Part shown: positions 17,554 to 25,944 of the stretch, piece by piece
Layout: each line of letters opens with the position of its first letter
Numbering within the stretch: position 1 is the stretch's first letter
Assembly (NCBI GenBank): GCA_024637015.1
Contig: JAGXGE010000014.1
Span: forward strand, 1 to 64,000
Reading direction: 5' to 3'
DNA length: 64,000 nt
Origin: Aequorivita sp.
GTDB taxonomy: Bacteria; Bacteroidota; Bacteroidia; Flavobacteriales; Flavobacteriaceae
Program-made: the position numbers and the translations under genes
The notes under the pieces: generated by a model
Database searches by the model: none
What the model was told of the DNA's origin: nothing
Seen by the model: the letters and a program-made list of their open reading frames with translations, nothing else

Positions 17554-17589
17554 AAAAAAAGCCTTTGTTATTCAGCAAAGGTTTTTTTT
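17554..17589 (+). terminator. Terminator after the Lrp-type gene
   Basis: The CCTTTG/CAAAGG stem (17562-17567 with 17576-17581) has an 8-base loop, extended by A7 on the left and T7 on the right. It ends 17 bases before the dinB start, which rules out the earlier in-frame start at 17565. Confidence 0.85.
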
Positions 17590-17606
17590 ATCTTTATAAG
17601 AAAACT

Positions 17607-18122
17607 ATGACTGCTTCTGAAATTCAAATTTCTGAATATAATCCTTTTTATAAACGTTACATAGATTTGGTTGAAAATATTCATCTGCTGGATGCATTAG
17701 CAGAAGGGCTAGGAACTACACAATCATTTTTTGACAGCTTGCCAAACGAAATATGGGATTATCGTTATGCCGAAGGAAAATGGACTCCCAAAGATATTTT
17801 GCAGCACATTATAGACACCGAGCGAGTTTTTGCATACAGGTCTTTATATTTTGCACGAAACTTGAATGCAGAACTCAAGGGTTTTGATGAAAATGTTTTT
17901 GCAGATAATGCTATGGCAAATAACAGAACGGTCAATGAGCTTCTGCAGGAACATTTGGCTGTGCGTACTTCAACTATTTGTCTTTTTAAAAGCCTCAACA
18001 CAATTCAATTGAAGCAAATAGGAATGGCCAATGGAAGTAATATGTCTGTTGCTGCTGCTGGTTTTATTATTTGTGGGCATGAGATACACCATTGCAATAT
18101 TATAACTGAGCGCTATTTATGA
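17607..18122 (+). CDS. DinB-family metal-binding protein
   Basis: 171 residues from the ATG at 17607; earlier starts fall inside the preceding terminator. DinB/YfiT-type proteins are four-helix bundles that bind a divalent metal through three histidines and often act as bacillithiol or other thiol transferases. Candidate ligands are the His in ILQHIIDTE and the HEIHH cluster in GHEIHHCNIITERYL at the C-terminus, in the usual places. The stop overlaps the next gene by 4 bases (ATGA), so the two are coupled. The substrate is unknown. Confidence 0.88.
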   Translation: MTASEIQISEYNPFYKRYIDLVENIHLLDALAEGLGTTQSFFDSLPNEIWDYRYAEGKWTPKDILQHIIDTERVFAYRSLYFARNLNAELKGFDENVFADNAMANNRTVNELLQEHLAVRTSTICLFKSLNTIQLKQIGMANGSNMSVAAAGFIICGHEIHHCNIITERYL

Positions 18123-19069
18123 TGAAATTCTTTAAGCTTTTAAAGGATACCTATTTAAGTTGGGACAAAAACGACCCCTGGGCAAAAAGTGCCGTAATTG
18201 CATACTACGCCCTTTTTTCATTGCCTTCTTTGCTGATAATAACGGTTCATTTTGCGGGTGTTTTCTTTGGCAGGGAAGCAGTAGAAGGCAGAATAACGGG
18301 TGAAATTAGCGGATTAATAGGACGAGGAAGTGCAGAATTAATTCAAGCAATGATTATAAATTCGGCGCTATCAGAAAGCTCACTCTTATTTATCATTTTT
18401 GGTATTGGAATTTTGATTTTTGGAGCTACTGGGGTCTTCTTCCAACTTCAAAAAGCATTGAACGATATTTGGAGCGTCCGCTCAAAAAAGAATACTTTAA
18501 AGGATACTTTAAAAAGAAGAGCGGTATCTTTTGGAATGGTGCTTATTATTGGTTTGCTAATGCTCATTTCGCTAGTATTGAGCACGGCCATCAATGCATT
18601 AAGCGATTTTATTGGGAATTATTATACCGAATTTTCTTCTCCTTTTGTACAATTCCTCAATTTCATTATTTCACAAATCATAATCACAGCTCTTTTCGCT
18701 GCTATTTTTACAATATTACCAGATGTGAAAATAAAGTGGAAAACGAATCTTATCGGCGCTTTTATGACCTCCTTGCTTTTTTTGGCGGGTAAATATCTAA
18801 TTGGATTTTATTTTGCGAAATCAGACCCAGCATCCGTATATGGCGCTGCCGGGAGTGTAGTTTTGGTTTTGCTTTGGGTTTATTATACATGTCTCATTCT
18901 GTTTTTTGGGGCTGAATTTACCGTGAATTGGGCACTGCTCAGAGACATTAAAATTGAACCTACTAGCAATGCTACACTTTCATACGAGCTTGAAATGGAA
19001 AAACTTCGTGAATACAAACGCAAAGTGGAGGAAGATAAAAAAAAAGCTCAAAAACTAAATGATAATTGA
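18119..19069 (+). CDS. YihY/BrkB-family inner-membrane protein
   Basis: 316 residues with six predicted membrane helices. The family signature occurs as AKSAVIAYYALFSLPSLL near 21-38, the FGATGVFFQLQKALNDIW stretch near 100-118, and a late SVYGAAGSVVLVLLWVYYTCLILFFGAEF. The C-terminus is a cytosolic Lys-rich helix. It was once annotated as ribonuclease BN, which was disproved for the E. coli homologue; the function is still open. It is translationally coupled to dinB. Confidence 0.92.
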   Translation: MMKFFKLLKDTYLSWDKNDPWAKSAVIAYYALFSLPSLLIITVHFAGVFFGREAVEGRITGEISGLIGRGSAELIQAMIINSALSESSLLFIIFGIGILIFGATGVFFQLQKALNDIWSVRSKKNTLKDTLKRRAVSFGMVLIIGLLMLISLVLSTAINALSDFIGNYYTEFSSPFVQFLNFIISQIIITALFAAIFTILPDVKIKWKTNLIGAFMTSLLFLAGKYLIGFYFAKSDPASVYGAAGSVVLVLLWVYYTCLILFFGAEFTVNWALLRDIKIEPTSNATLSYELEMEKLREYKRKVEEDKKKAQKLNDN

Positions 19070-19185
19070 TTCTCTTATAGTTTCTTAACAAAGATTAATA
19101 AAACATTAGTATCAGAAAATTGATAAGCCCACCAATGCTTGTTATCTTAAATGTAAATTAATTGTTTAACTAAAAAGAAAAAATT

Positions 19186-19734
19186 ATGAATAAGAGAATA
19201 GCAATTTTGGCAACAAACGGTTTTGAAGAATCTGAATTGAAATCACCTAAAGAGGCGATGGAAAAAGAAGGCTTTACCGTTGAGATTATTAGCGAAAAAG
19301 AAGGAACTATAAAAGCTTGGGCAGATGGAAACTGGAGCAATGAATACACGGTTGATAAAACTATAGAAAATGCAACAGCATCAGATTACAATGCATTGGT
19401 TCTTCCAGGAGGGGTTATAAATCCAGATAAATTGAGAAGAAACAATAATGCATTAAAATTTGTACAGCATTTCTTTGAACAAAAGAAACCGGTTGCTGCT
19501 ATTTGCCACGGACCACAAATTTTAATTTCAGCAAATGTTGTTAAAGGAAGAAAAATGACTTCTTTTAGCTCAATTAAAGACGATTTAATAAACGCAGGAG
19601 CAAATTGGGTAGATGAAGAAGTTGTTGTTGATGAAGGTTTCGTTACAAGCAGAAATCCGAATGATTTGCCTGCCTTTAATTCAAAATTGATTGAAGAAAT
19701 TAAAGAAGGTAAACATGAACTTCAGCACGCTTAA
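19186..19734 (+). CDS. DJ-1/PfpI-family protein (general stress protein 18 type)
   Basis: 182 residues. The PfpI fold shows nucleophile C107 in AAICHGPQIL, preceded by ALVLPGG and followed by MTSFSSIKDDLINAGANWVDEEVVVD and TSRNPNDLPAF. These are the landmarks of the YraA/GSP18/PfpI subgroup, which are stress-induced hydrolases or deglycase-like enzymes of debated activity. It has its own upstream spacer and a strong terminator after it, so it is a single-gene unit. Confidence 0.93.
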   Translation: MNKRIAILATNGFEESELKSPKEAMEKEGFTVEIISEKEGTIKAWADGNWSNEYTVDKTIENATASDYNALVLPGGVINPDKLRRNNNALKFVQHFFEQKKPVAAICHGPQILISANVVKGRKMTSFSSIKDDLINAGANWVDEEVVVDEGFVTSRNPNDLPAFNSKLIEEIKEGKHELQHA

Positions 19735-19750
19735 TAGCTGAATAAATTCC

Positions 19751-19784
19751 AAAAAAAAGAGGCTTACATAAGCCTCTTTTTTTT
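19751..19784. terminator. Bidirectional terminator
   Basis: The 9-bp stem AGAGGCTTA/TAAGCCTCT is flanked by A8 and T8. It is shared by the converging PfpI gene and the 97-residue gene on the reverse strand. Confidence 0.93.
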
Positions 19785-19797
19785 ATTAAAGTCGGAA

Positions 19798-20091
19798 TTA
19801 TTCTTCCTCCTCTAATTTCTTTTTATCCGGAATTTCACTTATTGGTTCATTGAAGTCTGCATCATCGTAATCATCTTCATCAAAATTTGCCATAGTTGTT
19901 TCCAATCGGGAACTTACTTTTACCAAATAAATAGTATCATCTGTTCGTACTTCAACTGCTTCCACAGTTTCGTTTTTGGCATTTTTAAAAGTGATAACAT
20001 GGTCATCATCATACCCGTCGGGATATTTGTCAACTAATAGAGAAAGTATCTCGGGGGTTAACTTTCGGTAATCTACAATGATTCGCTTCAT
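19798..20091 (-). CDS. Conserved acidic small protein
   Basis: 97 residues with no signal or membrane segment. The N-terminal half MKRIIVDYRKLTPEILSLL with YPDGYDDDHVITFKN is a small alpha/beta unit. The C-terminal third is strongly acidic (FDEDDYDDADFNEPISE, ending EEEE). I recognise it as a recurrent flavobacterial protein of unknown role found next to aroB. The gap to aroB on the same strand is 77 bases, so co-transcription is possible. Confidence 0.78.
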   Translation of the reverse strand: MKRIIVDYRKLTPEILSLLVDKYPDGYDDDHVITFKNAKNETVEAVEVRTDDTIYLVKVSSRLETTMANFDEDDYDDADFNEPISEIPDKKKLEEEE

Positions 20092-20168
20092 TTAATATTC
20101 AATCTTTTGGTTTGTGGTTATAAAACTATTCAAAAATTGATGACATAAAAATATTTTCAAGAAAATTT

Positions 20169-21239
20169 TTAGAAATTTTTATAGTACTCAAAAGCGCTGT
20201 ATATCAGATCATTATTCACTTCGCAATTGTATTTGTGGCGACCAATGTCTTCCAAAAGCACAAACAATACTTTCCCGTTTCTGTTTTTTTTGTCGAATGC
20301 TAACAAATTTATAATCGAAGCAATATCGTTTTGAGTGAAATATTGTTTTGGAAAATATTTGAAAATGCTTCTTGTCACATCGTTCAATGTATCTTTTGGA
20401 AAGCTGAAAGTCTCCATTGAAATATAGGTGGCCAAAATTAATCCCGCTGCAATTGCTTCACCGTGAAGTAAGTTTTTTTTGTCAGAACTCTCAAGAAAAT
20501 AGGATTCAATGGCATGGCCCAAAGTGTGACCATAGTTTAAGGTTTTTCGAAGATCTTTTTCCAGAGGATCTTTAGTTACAATCACTTTTTTTATTTCAAT
20601 CGAATCCCAAATCAATTTTTCAAAATCTATTTTTTTTGAAATATCAGCATTTTTAATGCTTTCCCAATATTCTTTACTATGTATTAGTCCGTGTTTTAAC
20701 ATTTCGGCAAGACCAGAAATTATGTGTTCCTGTGGCAAAGTTTTTAAAAATTCTGTGTCTAGAATTACCATTTCTGGAAGATTAATAACGCCAATTTGGT
20801 TTTTTTTGTGGCCAAGATCAACACCGTTTTTACCGCCAACAGAAGCATCAACCATAGCGAGTAGGGAAGTGGGAATGTTTATAAATGAAATTCCCCGCAT
20901 AAAAGTTGAAGCTACAAAGCCACCAAGATCGGTGACTACGCCGCCTCCCAAATTTATAATCAAACTATTTCTGTCTGCACCTTTTTCAGAAAGTGTTTCC
21001 CAAACTTTTAGACAAGTATCAATATTCTTATGGACTTCGCCTACGGGAATTATTATGGTTTCAGGAGTAGTTTCAAATTCGTGCTTTTTAAAAAGATATG
21101 ATGAACAATAATGTTTCGTGTTTTCATCAGCGATTATGAAAATTTTTGAAAATTTTAAATTCAATATGCTTTCTGAAAATACTTTCCAAGCGATTTCATT
21201 TTTATAAACCACGCCTTTTTCTTTTAATGTTTTTTCCAT
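20169..21239 (-). CDS. aroB: 3-dehydroquinate synthase
   Basis: Catalyses the second step of the shikimate pathway, converting DAHP to 3-dehydroquinate with NAD+ and a divalent metal. 356 residues, standard length. The NAD motif GGGVVTDLGG is at 98-107, PTSLLAMVDASVGGKNGVD at 123-141 carries active-site residues, and the metal-binding HTLGHAIE segment follows RKTLNYG. The gene stands opposite proline dehydrogenase, and no other aro gene is near, which is normal in Flavobacteriia. Confidence 0.97.
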   Translation of the reverse strand: MEKTLKEKGVVYKNEIAWKVFSESILNLKFSKIFIIADENTKHYCSSYLFKKHEFETTPETIIIPVGEVHKNIDTCLKVWETLSEKGADRNSLIINLGGGVVTDLGGFVASTFMRGISFINIPTSLLAMVDASVGGKNGVDLGHKKNQIGVINLPEMVILDTEFLKTLPQEHIISGLAEMLKHGLIHSKEYWESIKNADISKKIDFEKLIWDSIEIKKVIVTKDPLEKDLRKTLNYGHTLGHAIESYFLESSDKKNLLHGEAIAAGLILATYISMETFSFPKDTLNDVTRSIFKYFPKQYFTQNDIASIINLLAFDKKNRNGKVLFVLLEDIGRHKYNCEVNNDLIYSAFEYYKNF

Positions 21240-21313
21240 GAATTAGTTGCTTTTTCCCATATATTAAGAGTTCAAATCTAACTATATTTACACACTTTAT
21301 TTTTTTAAATTTT

Positions 21314-22486
21314 ATGACATCAAATTCCCTTTTCGATAATACCAAAACGGCCTTTAAACTTAAAAGCAATTCTGAACTTGAAAGAGCCTATTTTCTTTTC
21401 AAAATGATTTCGAAGGAACCATTGGTGAAAATTGGAACGGCCGTAACAAAATTCGCCTTAAATATAAATCTTCCTGTGGAAGGGATAATACGTTTTACTG
21501 TATTTGATCATTTTTGTGGTGGCGTTAATGAAAGGGATTGCATGTCAACCGTTGATAAGCTTTTTGATGTGGGAGTTTCATCGGTTTTGGATTTTTCAGT
21601 TGAAGGAAAGGAAGAAGACGAACAATTTGATGCAACGGCAAATAAGGTAATTGAGCTAACGAAGTTTGCAAAAAATAAAGAAGCCATGCCCTTTTCAGTC
21701 TTTAAACCTACAGGTTTTGGGAGATTAAAAATTTTACAGAAAATAACTGAAAAACAACCATTGACAGAATCTGAGAAAGTTGAATGGAAAAGAATTGAAG
21801 ATCGCTATGAAAAAGTTTCAAAAGAAGCACACGATAGTAATATTAGACTATTGATTGATGCTGAAGAATCTTGGATGCAAGATGCAGCCGATGAGCTTTG
21901 CGAAAGAATGATGGAAAAGTATAACACTGAACGTCCTATTGTTTTTAATACATTGCAATGCTACAGATGGGATCGTTTGGAGTATTTGAAAAATTTGCAC
22001 CAGCACGCTAAAAATAAAGGTTACAAGCTAGGTTTTAAAATTGTTCGAGGGGCTTATATGGAAAAGGAAAATGAACGAGCAGTTGAAAAAGGCTATAAAA
22101 CTCCAATCTGCGTAAGCAAAAAAGCTACCGATGACAATTTTAATGAAATAATGAAATACATAATGGATAACCTTATTGACATTGAGTTGTTCGTTGGTAC
22201 CCATAACGAATCAAGCACGTATATTGCAATGGACTTAATGAATGAAAAAGGGATTTCAAAAAGCGATGACCGTGTTTGGTTTGGTCAACTTTTTGGGATG
22301 AGTGATCACATTACTTTCAATCTCGGCGCTGAAGGCTATAATGTTGCAAAGTACATCCCTTTTGGTCCTGTAAAAGATGTGATGCCTTATTTAATTAGGC
22401 GCGCAGAGGAAAATACTTCGGTTGCCGGTCAAACCAGCAGAGAACTTACTCTTTTGAATAAGGAGAGGACACGAAGGAAGTTATAA
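21314..22486 (+). CDS. putA: Proline dehydrogenase
   Basis: A monofunctional 390-residue PRODH, the FAD enzyme that oxidises proline to pyrroline-5-carboxylate. The TIM-barrel core shows KIVRGAYMEKENERA with the FAD- and substrate-binding Arg, GTHNESS, FGQLFGMSDHITF, and the final YLIRRAEENTSVAGQ motif that binds the proline carboxylate. The N-terminal 90 residues are helical, as in other Bacteroidota. The P5C dehydrogenase is not in the window. The gene converges with the small reverse gene 12 bases downstream with no visible terminator. Confidence 0.95.
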   Translation: MTSNSLFDNTKTAFKLKSNSELERAYFLFKMISKEPLVKIGTAVTKFALNINLPVEGIIRFTVFDHFCGGVNERDCMSTVDKLFDVGVSSVLDFSVEGKEEDEQFDATANKVIELTKFAKNKEAMPFSVFKPTGFGRLKILQKITEKQPLTESEKVEWKRIEDRYEKVSKEAHDSNIRLLIDAEESWMQDAADELCERMMEKYNTERPIVFNTLQCYRWDRLEYLKNLHQHAKNKGYKLGFKIVRGAYMEKENERAVEKGYKTPICVSKKATDDNFNEIMKYIMDNLIDIELFVGTHNESSTYIAMDLMNEKGISKSDDRVWFGQLFGMSDHITFNLGAEGYNVAKYIPFGPVKDVMPYLIRRAEENTSVAGQTSRELTLLNKERTRRKL

Positions 22487-22498
22487 TTTTTCAAAAAA

Positions 22499-22876
22499 TT
22501 AGTCTTTATTGACTTTTGCTTCCATAACAGTGGCTGTTTTTTCACAGTTTTCAACTGTAATCTTTAAGTTTTTTTCAGAAATCATTCCTTCAATGACATA
22601 AATTTTGCAGGAATCAAGCTTGGTATTACTTTCAGAAAACAATACGTCGCCATCTTCCAATAAGGTTGAAACGGCGGCTGTATCCATTTGATTTTCATGC
22701 AGAACGCTCAATGTTTCTTCAGAAAAAGCACGTTGTTTTAATTTGATATTTTTAAGTGTTCTAGATTCTGGGCCATAGGCGCAAGATGTTTTTTTTCCGC
22801 TGAGAATAAAAAATAAAAGGGCTATTCCTATTAAAAATCCACCTGAAAAATAGACCAATCGGTATGTTAACTTCAT
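22499..22876 (-). CDS. Membrane-anchored small protein, unassigned
   Basis: 125 residues with one N-terminal membrane anchor (about 5-26) and a soluble periplasmic or cytosolic domain. Recognisable pieces are CAYGPESRTLKNIKLKQRAF and KLDSCKIYVIEG, with cysteines that could pair, and a short C-terminal Lys/Glu tail. It resembles small proteins (possibly DUF4258) that often follow alanine dehydrogenase in Flavobacteriia. It lies 40 bases after ald on the same strand, so it is likely in the same operon. The function is unknown. Confidence 0.72.
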   Translation of the reverse strand: MKLTYRLVYFSGGFLIGIALLFFILSGKKTSCAYGPESRTLKNIKLKQRAFSEETLSVLHENQMDTAAVSTLLEDGDVLFSESNTKLDSCKIYVIEGMISEKNLKITVENCEKTATVMEAKVNKD

Positions 22877-22916
22877 TAATTTGTGATTAGGGGTTCTTTA
22901 TTTTTTGGAATAAATT

Positions 22917-24116
22917 TTAAAAAATCAAAAGATTGATTTCGCTGTATGACATATTGAACCAATCTGCAACAGCTTTGTTTGTAAGAATTCCGCGGTAAAA
23001 ATACAAACCATTTTTTAAACCATTATCAAAACGGATTGCATTTTCAAGTCCACCGCTTTCGGCTATTTCCAAAATATAGGGAGTAAAGATATTGCTTATT
23101 GAAATAGAAGCAGTTTTGGGATACCTTGCAGGAATGTTTGGAACTCCATAATGAATGACTTCGTGTTTTATATATGTTGGGTTATCGTGGCTTGTCATTT
23201 CCGTGGTTTCAAAGCAGCCACCCATATCCACACATACATCAATTATCACGGCTCCTTTTTTCATATTTCGCACCATTTCTTCTGTAACGATAATTGGCGC
23301 TCTGTTGTGTCCACGAACTGCGCCTATAGCAACGTCGCAACGGAGAAGTGCTTTCATCAAATTTTTTGGTTGCACGGTAGAAGTATATAAAATGCGGCCT
23401 ACATTTGTTTGAATGGTCCTTAATTTAGTTATGGAGCTATCAAAAACCTTTACGTTGGCTCCCAGGCCAAGTGCAGAACGAACAGCAAACTCGCCAACTG
23501 TTCCTGCGCCAATCACTACAACTTCAATAGGAGGGACGCCGCTAATATTTCCGAAAAGAAGTCCGTTTCCTTTTTTTGCATTTACCATTAGCTCTGCTGC
23601 AATAAGTACGGATGCAGTACCGGCAATTTCGCTAAGTGCTTTAACGGCGGGATAGCTGTGGTCTTCATCTTTTATGAATTCAAATGCGAGAGCGGTAATT
23701 TTCTTTTTGGCGAGCGCGTCAAAATAGGATTTTTGACGTGTTTTTAATTGTAATGCTGAAATGAGGACTGTTTTTGGTTTAATCAATTCCAGTTCTTCAA
23801 GGGTAGGGGGCTCTACCTTCAAAACCATTGGGCAACCAAATACTTTTTTAGTATCGTTGGTCAACTGTGCACCTGCTTCAGAATAATCTTTGTCTGAAAA
23901 GCCGGCTTCATCTCCGGCACCATTTTCAATTAAAACCCTATGCCCGTTGTTAACAATAGCATTGACTGCATCTGGAGTGAGGCAGATCCTTTTTTCTTGA
24001 AAATATGCTTCTTTTGGAATTCCTATAAAAAGTTCTCCTTTTTGTCTTGATATTTCAAGAGTTTCTTCCTGCGGAAGTAATTGCGCTCTTGTGAATGGTG
24101 ATTTTGGTTGTGGCAT
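22917..24116 (-). CDS. ald: Alanine dehydrogenase
   Basis: Reversibly converts L-alanine to pyruvate and ammonia with NAD+. 399 residues in two domains typical of the AlaDH/PNT family: an N-terminal catalytic part with GIPKEAYFQEKRICLTP and VLKVEPPT (substrate Lys), and a Rossmann part with VVIGAGTVGEFAVRSALGLGANVKVFD. HYGVPNIPARYPKTAS near 330-345 carries the C-terminal signature. The N-terminal extension of about 30 residues relative to Bacillus Ald is usual in Bacteroidota. It is followed by the unassigned membrane protein. Confidence 0.94.
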   Translation of the reverse strand: MPQPKSPFTRAQLLPQEETLEISRQKGELFIGIPKEAYFQEKRICLTPDAVNAIVNNGHRVLIENGAGDEAGFSDKDYSEAGAQLTNDTKKVFGCPMVLKVEPPTLEELELIKPKTVLISALQLKTRQKSYFDALAKKKITALAFEFIKDEDHSYPAVKALSEIAGTASVLIAAELMVNAKKGNGLLFGNISGVPPIEVVVIGAGTVGEFAVRSALGLGANVKVFDSSITKLRTIQTNVGRILYTSTVQPKNLMKALLRCDVAIGAVRGHNRAPIIVTEEMVRNMKKGAVIIDVCVDMGGCFETTEMTSHDNPTYIKHEVIHYGVPNIPARYPKTASISISNIFTPYILEIAESGGLENAIRFDNGLKNGLYFYRGILTNKAVADWFNMSYSEINLLIF

Positions 24117-24174
24117 AGTTCAATCTTGCAGATTCAATTTACGTAATAATTTTCATTTTATTGTAAAAGAAAAA

Positions 24175-24708
24175 TTATCGAAACAAATCTTTTATTTGTT
24201 CCCAGAAAGATCGTTTGTGCAAAAGTTCCTCTTCAAAAGATTTTAGGTCGTTCTGCCTCATTTGGCTGAAAAGTTTGGCGCGGATCAAATAGACAAATGG
24301 AACCAATACCATCATTATTGGAATTACATAAATAATTTCAACTTCATCAGCATTTAAATTTTGCTTTAAAATGTTGAACAATTGAAAAATATACATCGAT
24401 AAGGGAACCAATATTATCCAATGCCACCAATGTTTACAGGTAAAGAACCATATAAGTAACAATATTACTGGAATAACTTTTCCTGTTAAGAACCAAGCGT
24501 AATGATACAGTGAAGGATATTTTGTGGTAAATGTAAAAAAAGAAGTTTCCCAAACTTGTGTGTCAATTGGGAAACTCTCATATGTGTAATATATAAAAGG
24601 GGAGCAAGCCATTATAAAAACAATGATGCCTCCCTGTATAAGGCTTTTTTTATCCGGCTGGCGGAACTTGAACCGTTCTAACGTCGATTTGTTGTGGGGT
24701 TTGTTCAT
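24175..24708 (-). CDS. Four-helix membrane protein, copy 1 of a duplicated pair
   Basis: 177 residues from the ATG at 24708. It has four hydrophobic segments (about 25-42, 68-88, 92-112, 128-148), a conserved TCKHWW between helices 2 and 3, a central ADEVEI turn, and a C-terminal amphipathic DLKSFEEEL...FWEQIKDLF segment. It closely resembles the protein at 25169-25681. Its first 59 bases overlap, in another frame, the 3' end of a 46-residue lipoprotein gene. I do not recognise a characterised family. Tandem duplication of the pair is evident from the sequence. Confidence 0.8.
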   Translation of the reverse strand: MNKPHNKSTLERFKFRQPDKKSLIQGGIIVFIMACSPFIYYTYESFPIDTQVWETSFFTFTTKYPSLYHYAWFLTGKVIPVILLLIWFFTCKHWWHWIILVPLSMYIFQLFNILKQNLNADEVEIIYVIPIMMVLVPFVYLIRAKLFSQMRQNDLKSFEEELLHKRSFWEQIKDLFR

Positions 24709-24790
24709 CTTGGATTCCTTCTGGGGTACAAGAAGCAAAAAGTCCTGCGGCAAAAATAGCGGCTACGATAATCAATTTTAAGTTTTTCAT
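24650..24790 (-). CDS. 46-residue lipoprotein, copy 1
   Basis: From the ATG at 24790, a signal peptide with lipobox FASC at C21 leaves a mature peptide of 26 residues (CTPEGIQDEQTPQQI then a Val/Pro-rich end). It overlaps the downstream membrane-protein gene by 59 bases in a different frame. The near-identical layout and sequence of copy 2 at 25623-25763 (CTPESIQDEQSPQQI) makes it a real coding region despite its size. It would be a very short envelope lipopeptide. The function is unknown. Confidence 0.8.
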   Translation of the reverse strand: MKNLKLIIVAAIFAAGLFASCTPEGIQDEQTPQQIDVRTVQVPPAG

Positions 24791-24822
24791 AATAGTAAGT
24801 TTTTGTGAGGTTAATACAGGGA

Positions 24823-24830
24823 CAAACTTA
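24823..24830 (-). promoter_or_regulatory. -7 box TAAGTTTG of pair 1
   Basis: On the reverse strand TAAGTTTG fits TAnnTTTG and lies about 32 bases before the lipoprotein start. The same octamer, and a similar leader with TTAACCTCACAAAA, precedes pair 2 at 25793, so the promoter was duplicated with the genes. No good -33 TTG was seen. Confidence 0.5.
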
Positions 24831-25168
24831 CATTCAAAAAAATTAAATATAATAATTATGTTAATTGTATCTTTACAGGTTATAATGCAATTAAATACTT
24901 TGAAATACACTTATAATGATATTTTAAAGTTAATTTTTTAATTTAATTATAAACCCTGTGCTTTTATTTCATTTTGCTTGCAATGTTTAAAAGATTTACT
25001 TCTGCTTTTTTTTTGTTTTAATTAGTTTTGAGGTTTGTGTAATTCTATCTCTTTTTAGATTTCACATAAAAATAAGAAAATATTATCCTACATCCATAAA
25101 GGTAAAGACTTTTGTTAAGAAGGACGAATGTACGTATTTATTTTAATATTTTTGGGAGAATGACAAAA
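24831..25168. other. AT-rich spacer between the two pairs
   Basis: 338 bases between the promoter of pair 1 and the stop of the pair 2 membrane gene. Very AT-rich with many short stops in every frame. I see no convincing gene, RNA, hairpin terminator or repeat in it. Confidence 0.6.
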
Positions 25169-25681
25169 TCAGAAAAGATCCTTAATTTGTTGCCAGAAGT
25201 TTTTTTGTGCCCCCAACTCCTCTTCAAAGCTTTTCAGATCCTTGCCAATTAACTTGTTTGAAAGCTTGGCTTTAATCAGGTAAACAAGTGGTACGATTAC
25301 AAGCATTATCGGAAAGAGCCACCATATTTCAACCTCGTCAGTAATACGAACATCATCGTTTATGACACTGAACAATTGAAAGGCAAACATACCAATAGGA
25401 ATAAGTATTACGTGGTACCACCAATGCTTACAAGTAATAAACCAAATAATTAAGAGTAGAAGTGGTACAAATTTACCCATCATAGTCCAAACAGATACAT
25501 AAACTTCTTGGTACCAATTAGCCTGATAGGTAAACAAAAAAGTTTCCCACGTTTTATTTTGTGGGAAACTTTCATATGAATAAAAAATATAAGGTGATGC
25601 GGCTATTATAAGCGCTATTATACTACCCGTTACTAGGTACGATGATTTTGCTTTTTTCGATTTGTTGGGGTGATTGCTCAT
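25169..25681 (-). CDS. Four-helix membrane protein, copy 2 of the duplicated pair
   Basis: 170 residues from the ATG at 25681. Same plan as the 24175-24708 protein: a short charged N-terminus, four helices, TCKHWW after helix 2, a TDEVEI turn, then VPLVYLIKAKL and the DLKSFEEELGAQKNFWQQIKDLF-like end, including the same AASPYIFYSYESFP loop after helix 1. The two copies differ mainly in the loop after helix 1, which argues for an older duplication under constraint. The first 59 bases overlap the lipoprotein gene upstream, exactly as in copy 1. The function is unknown. Confidence 0.8.
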   Translation of the reverse strand: MSNHPNKSKKAKSSYLVTGSIIALIIAASPYIFYSYESFPQNKTWETFLFTYQANWYQEVYVSVWTMMGKFVPLLLLIIWFITCKHWWYHVILIPIGMFAFQLFSVINDDVRITDEVEIWWLFPIMLVIVPLVYLIKAKLSNKLIGKDLKSFEEELGAQKNFWQQIKDLF

Positions 25682-25763
25682 CTTGAATGCTTTCTGGGGT
25701 GCAAGAAGCAAATGTTCCTAGTGAAAAAATTGCTACGATTAAAAGATACTTTACAGTTTTCAT
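25623..25763 (-). CDS. 46-residue lipoprotein, copy 2
   Basis: Start ATG at 25763, lipobox FASC at C21, mature part of 26 residues, the same lengths as copy 1. The signal peptides differ at many positions while CTPE-IQDEQ-PQQI is kept, suggesting selection on the mature peptide and on the overlapping frame. Its 3' end encodes, in another frame, the first residues of the membrane protein. Confidence 0.8.
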   Translation of the reverse strand: MKTVKYLLIVAIFSLGTFASCTPESIQDEQSPQQIEKSKIIVPSNG

Positions 25764-25792
25764 AATATATAAGTTTTGTGAGGTTAATGGTT

Positions 25793-25800
25793 CAAACTTA
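25793..25800 (-). promoter_or_regulatory. -7 box TAAGTTTG of pair 2
   Basis: A reverse-strand TAAGTTTG about 29 bases before the start of the second lipoprotein gene, matching the box in front of pair 1. Confidence 0.5.
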
Positions 25801-25944
25801 ATATGAAAAAAAAAAAGTATGTTAATTATTTTTGTTATATATTTATAGGTTTTTTTAGACAATAGATTCCTTGCTCTATAATTTTTGCGATTTGGGGCAA
25901 ACTATTAAAAAGTACTAATAAATATGATATTTCTCGCTACAACT

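Noticed and set aside
20656-21111. 151-codon forward frame inside aroB
   Set aside because: Antisense shadow of aroB; composition is Ser/Thr/Pro-rich and unlike real proteins of the window.
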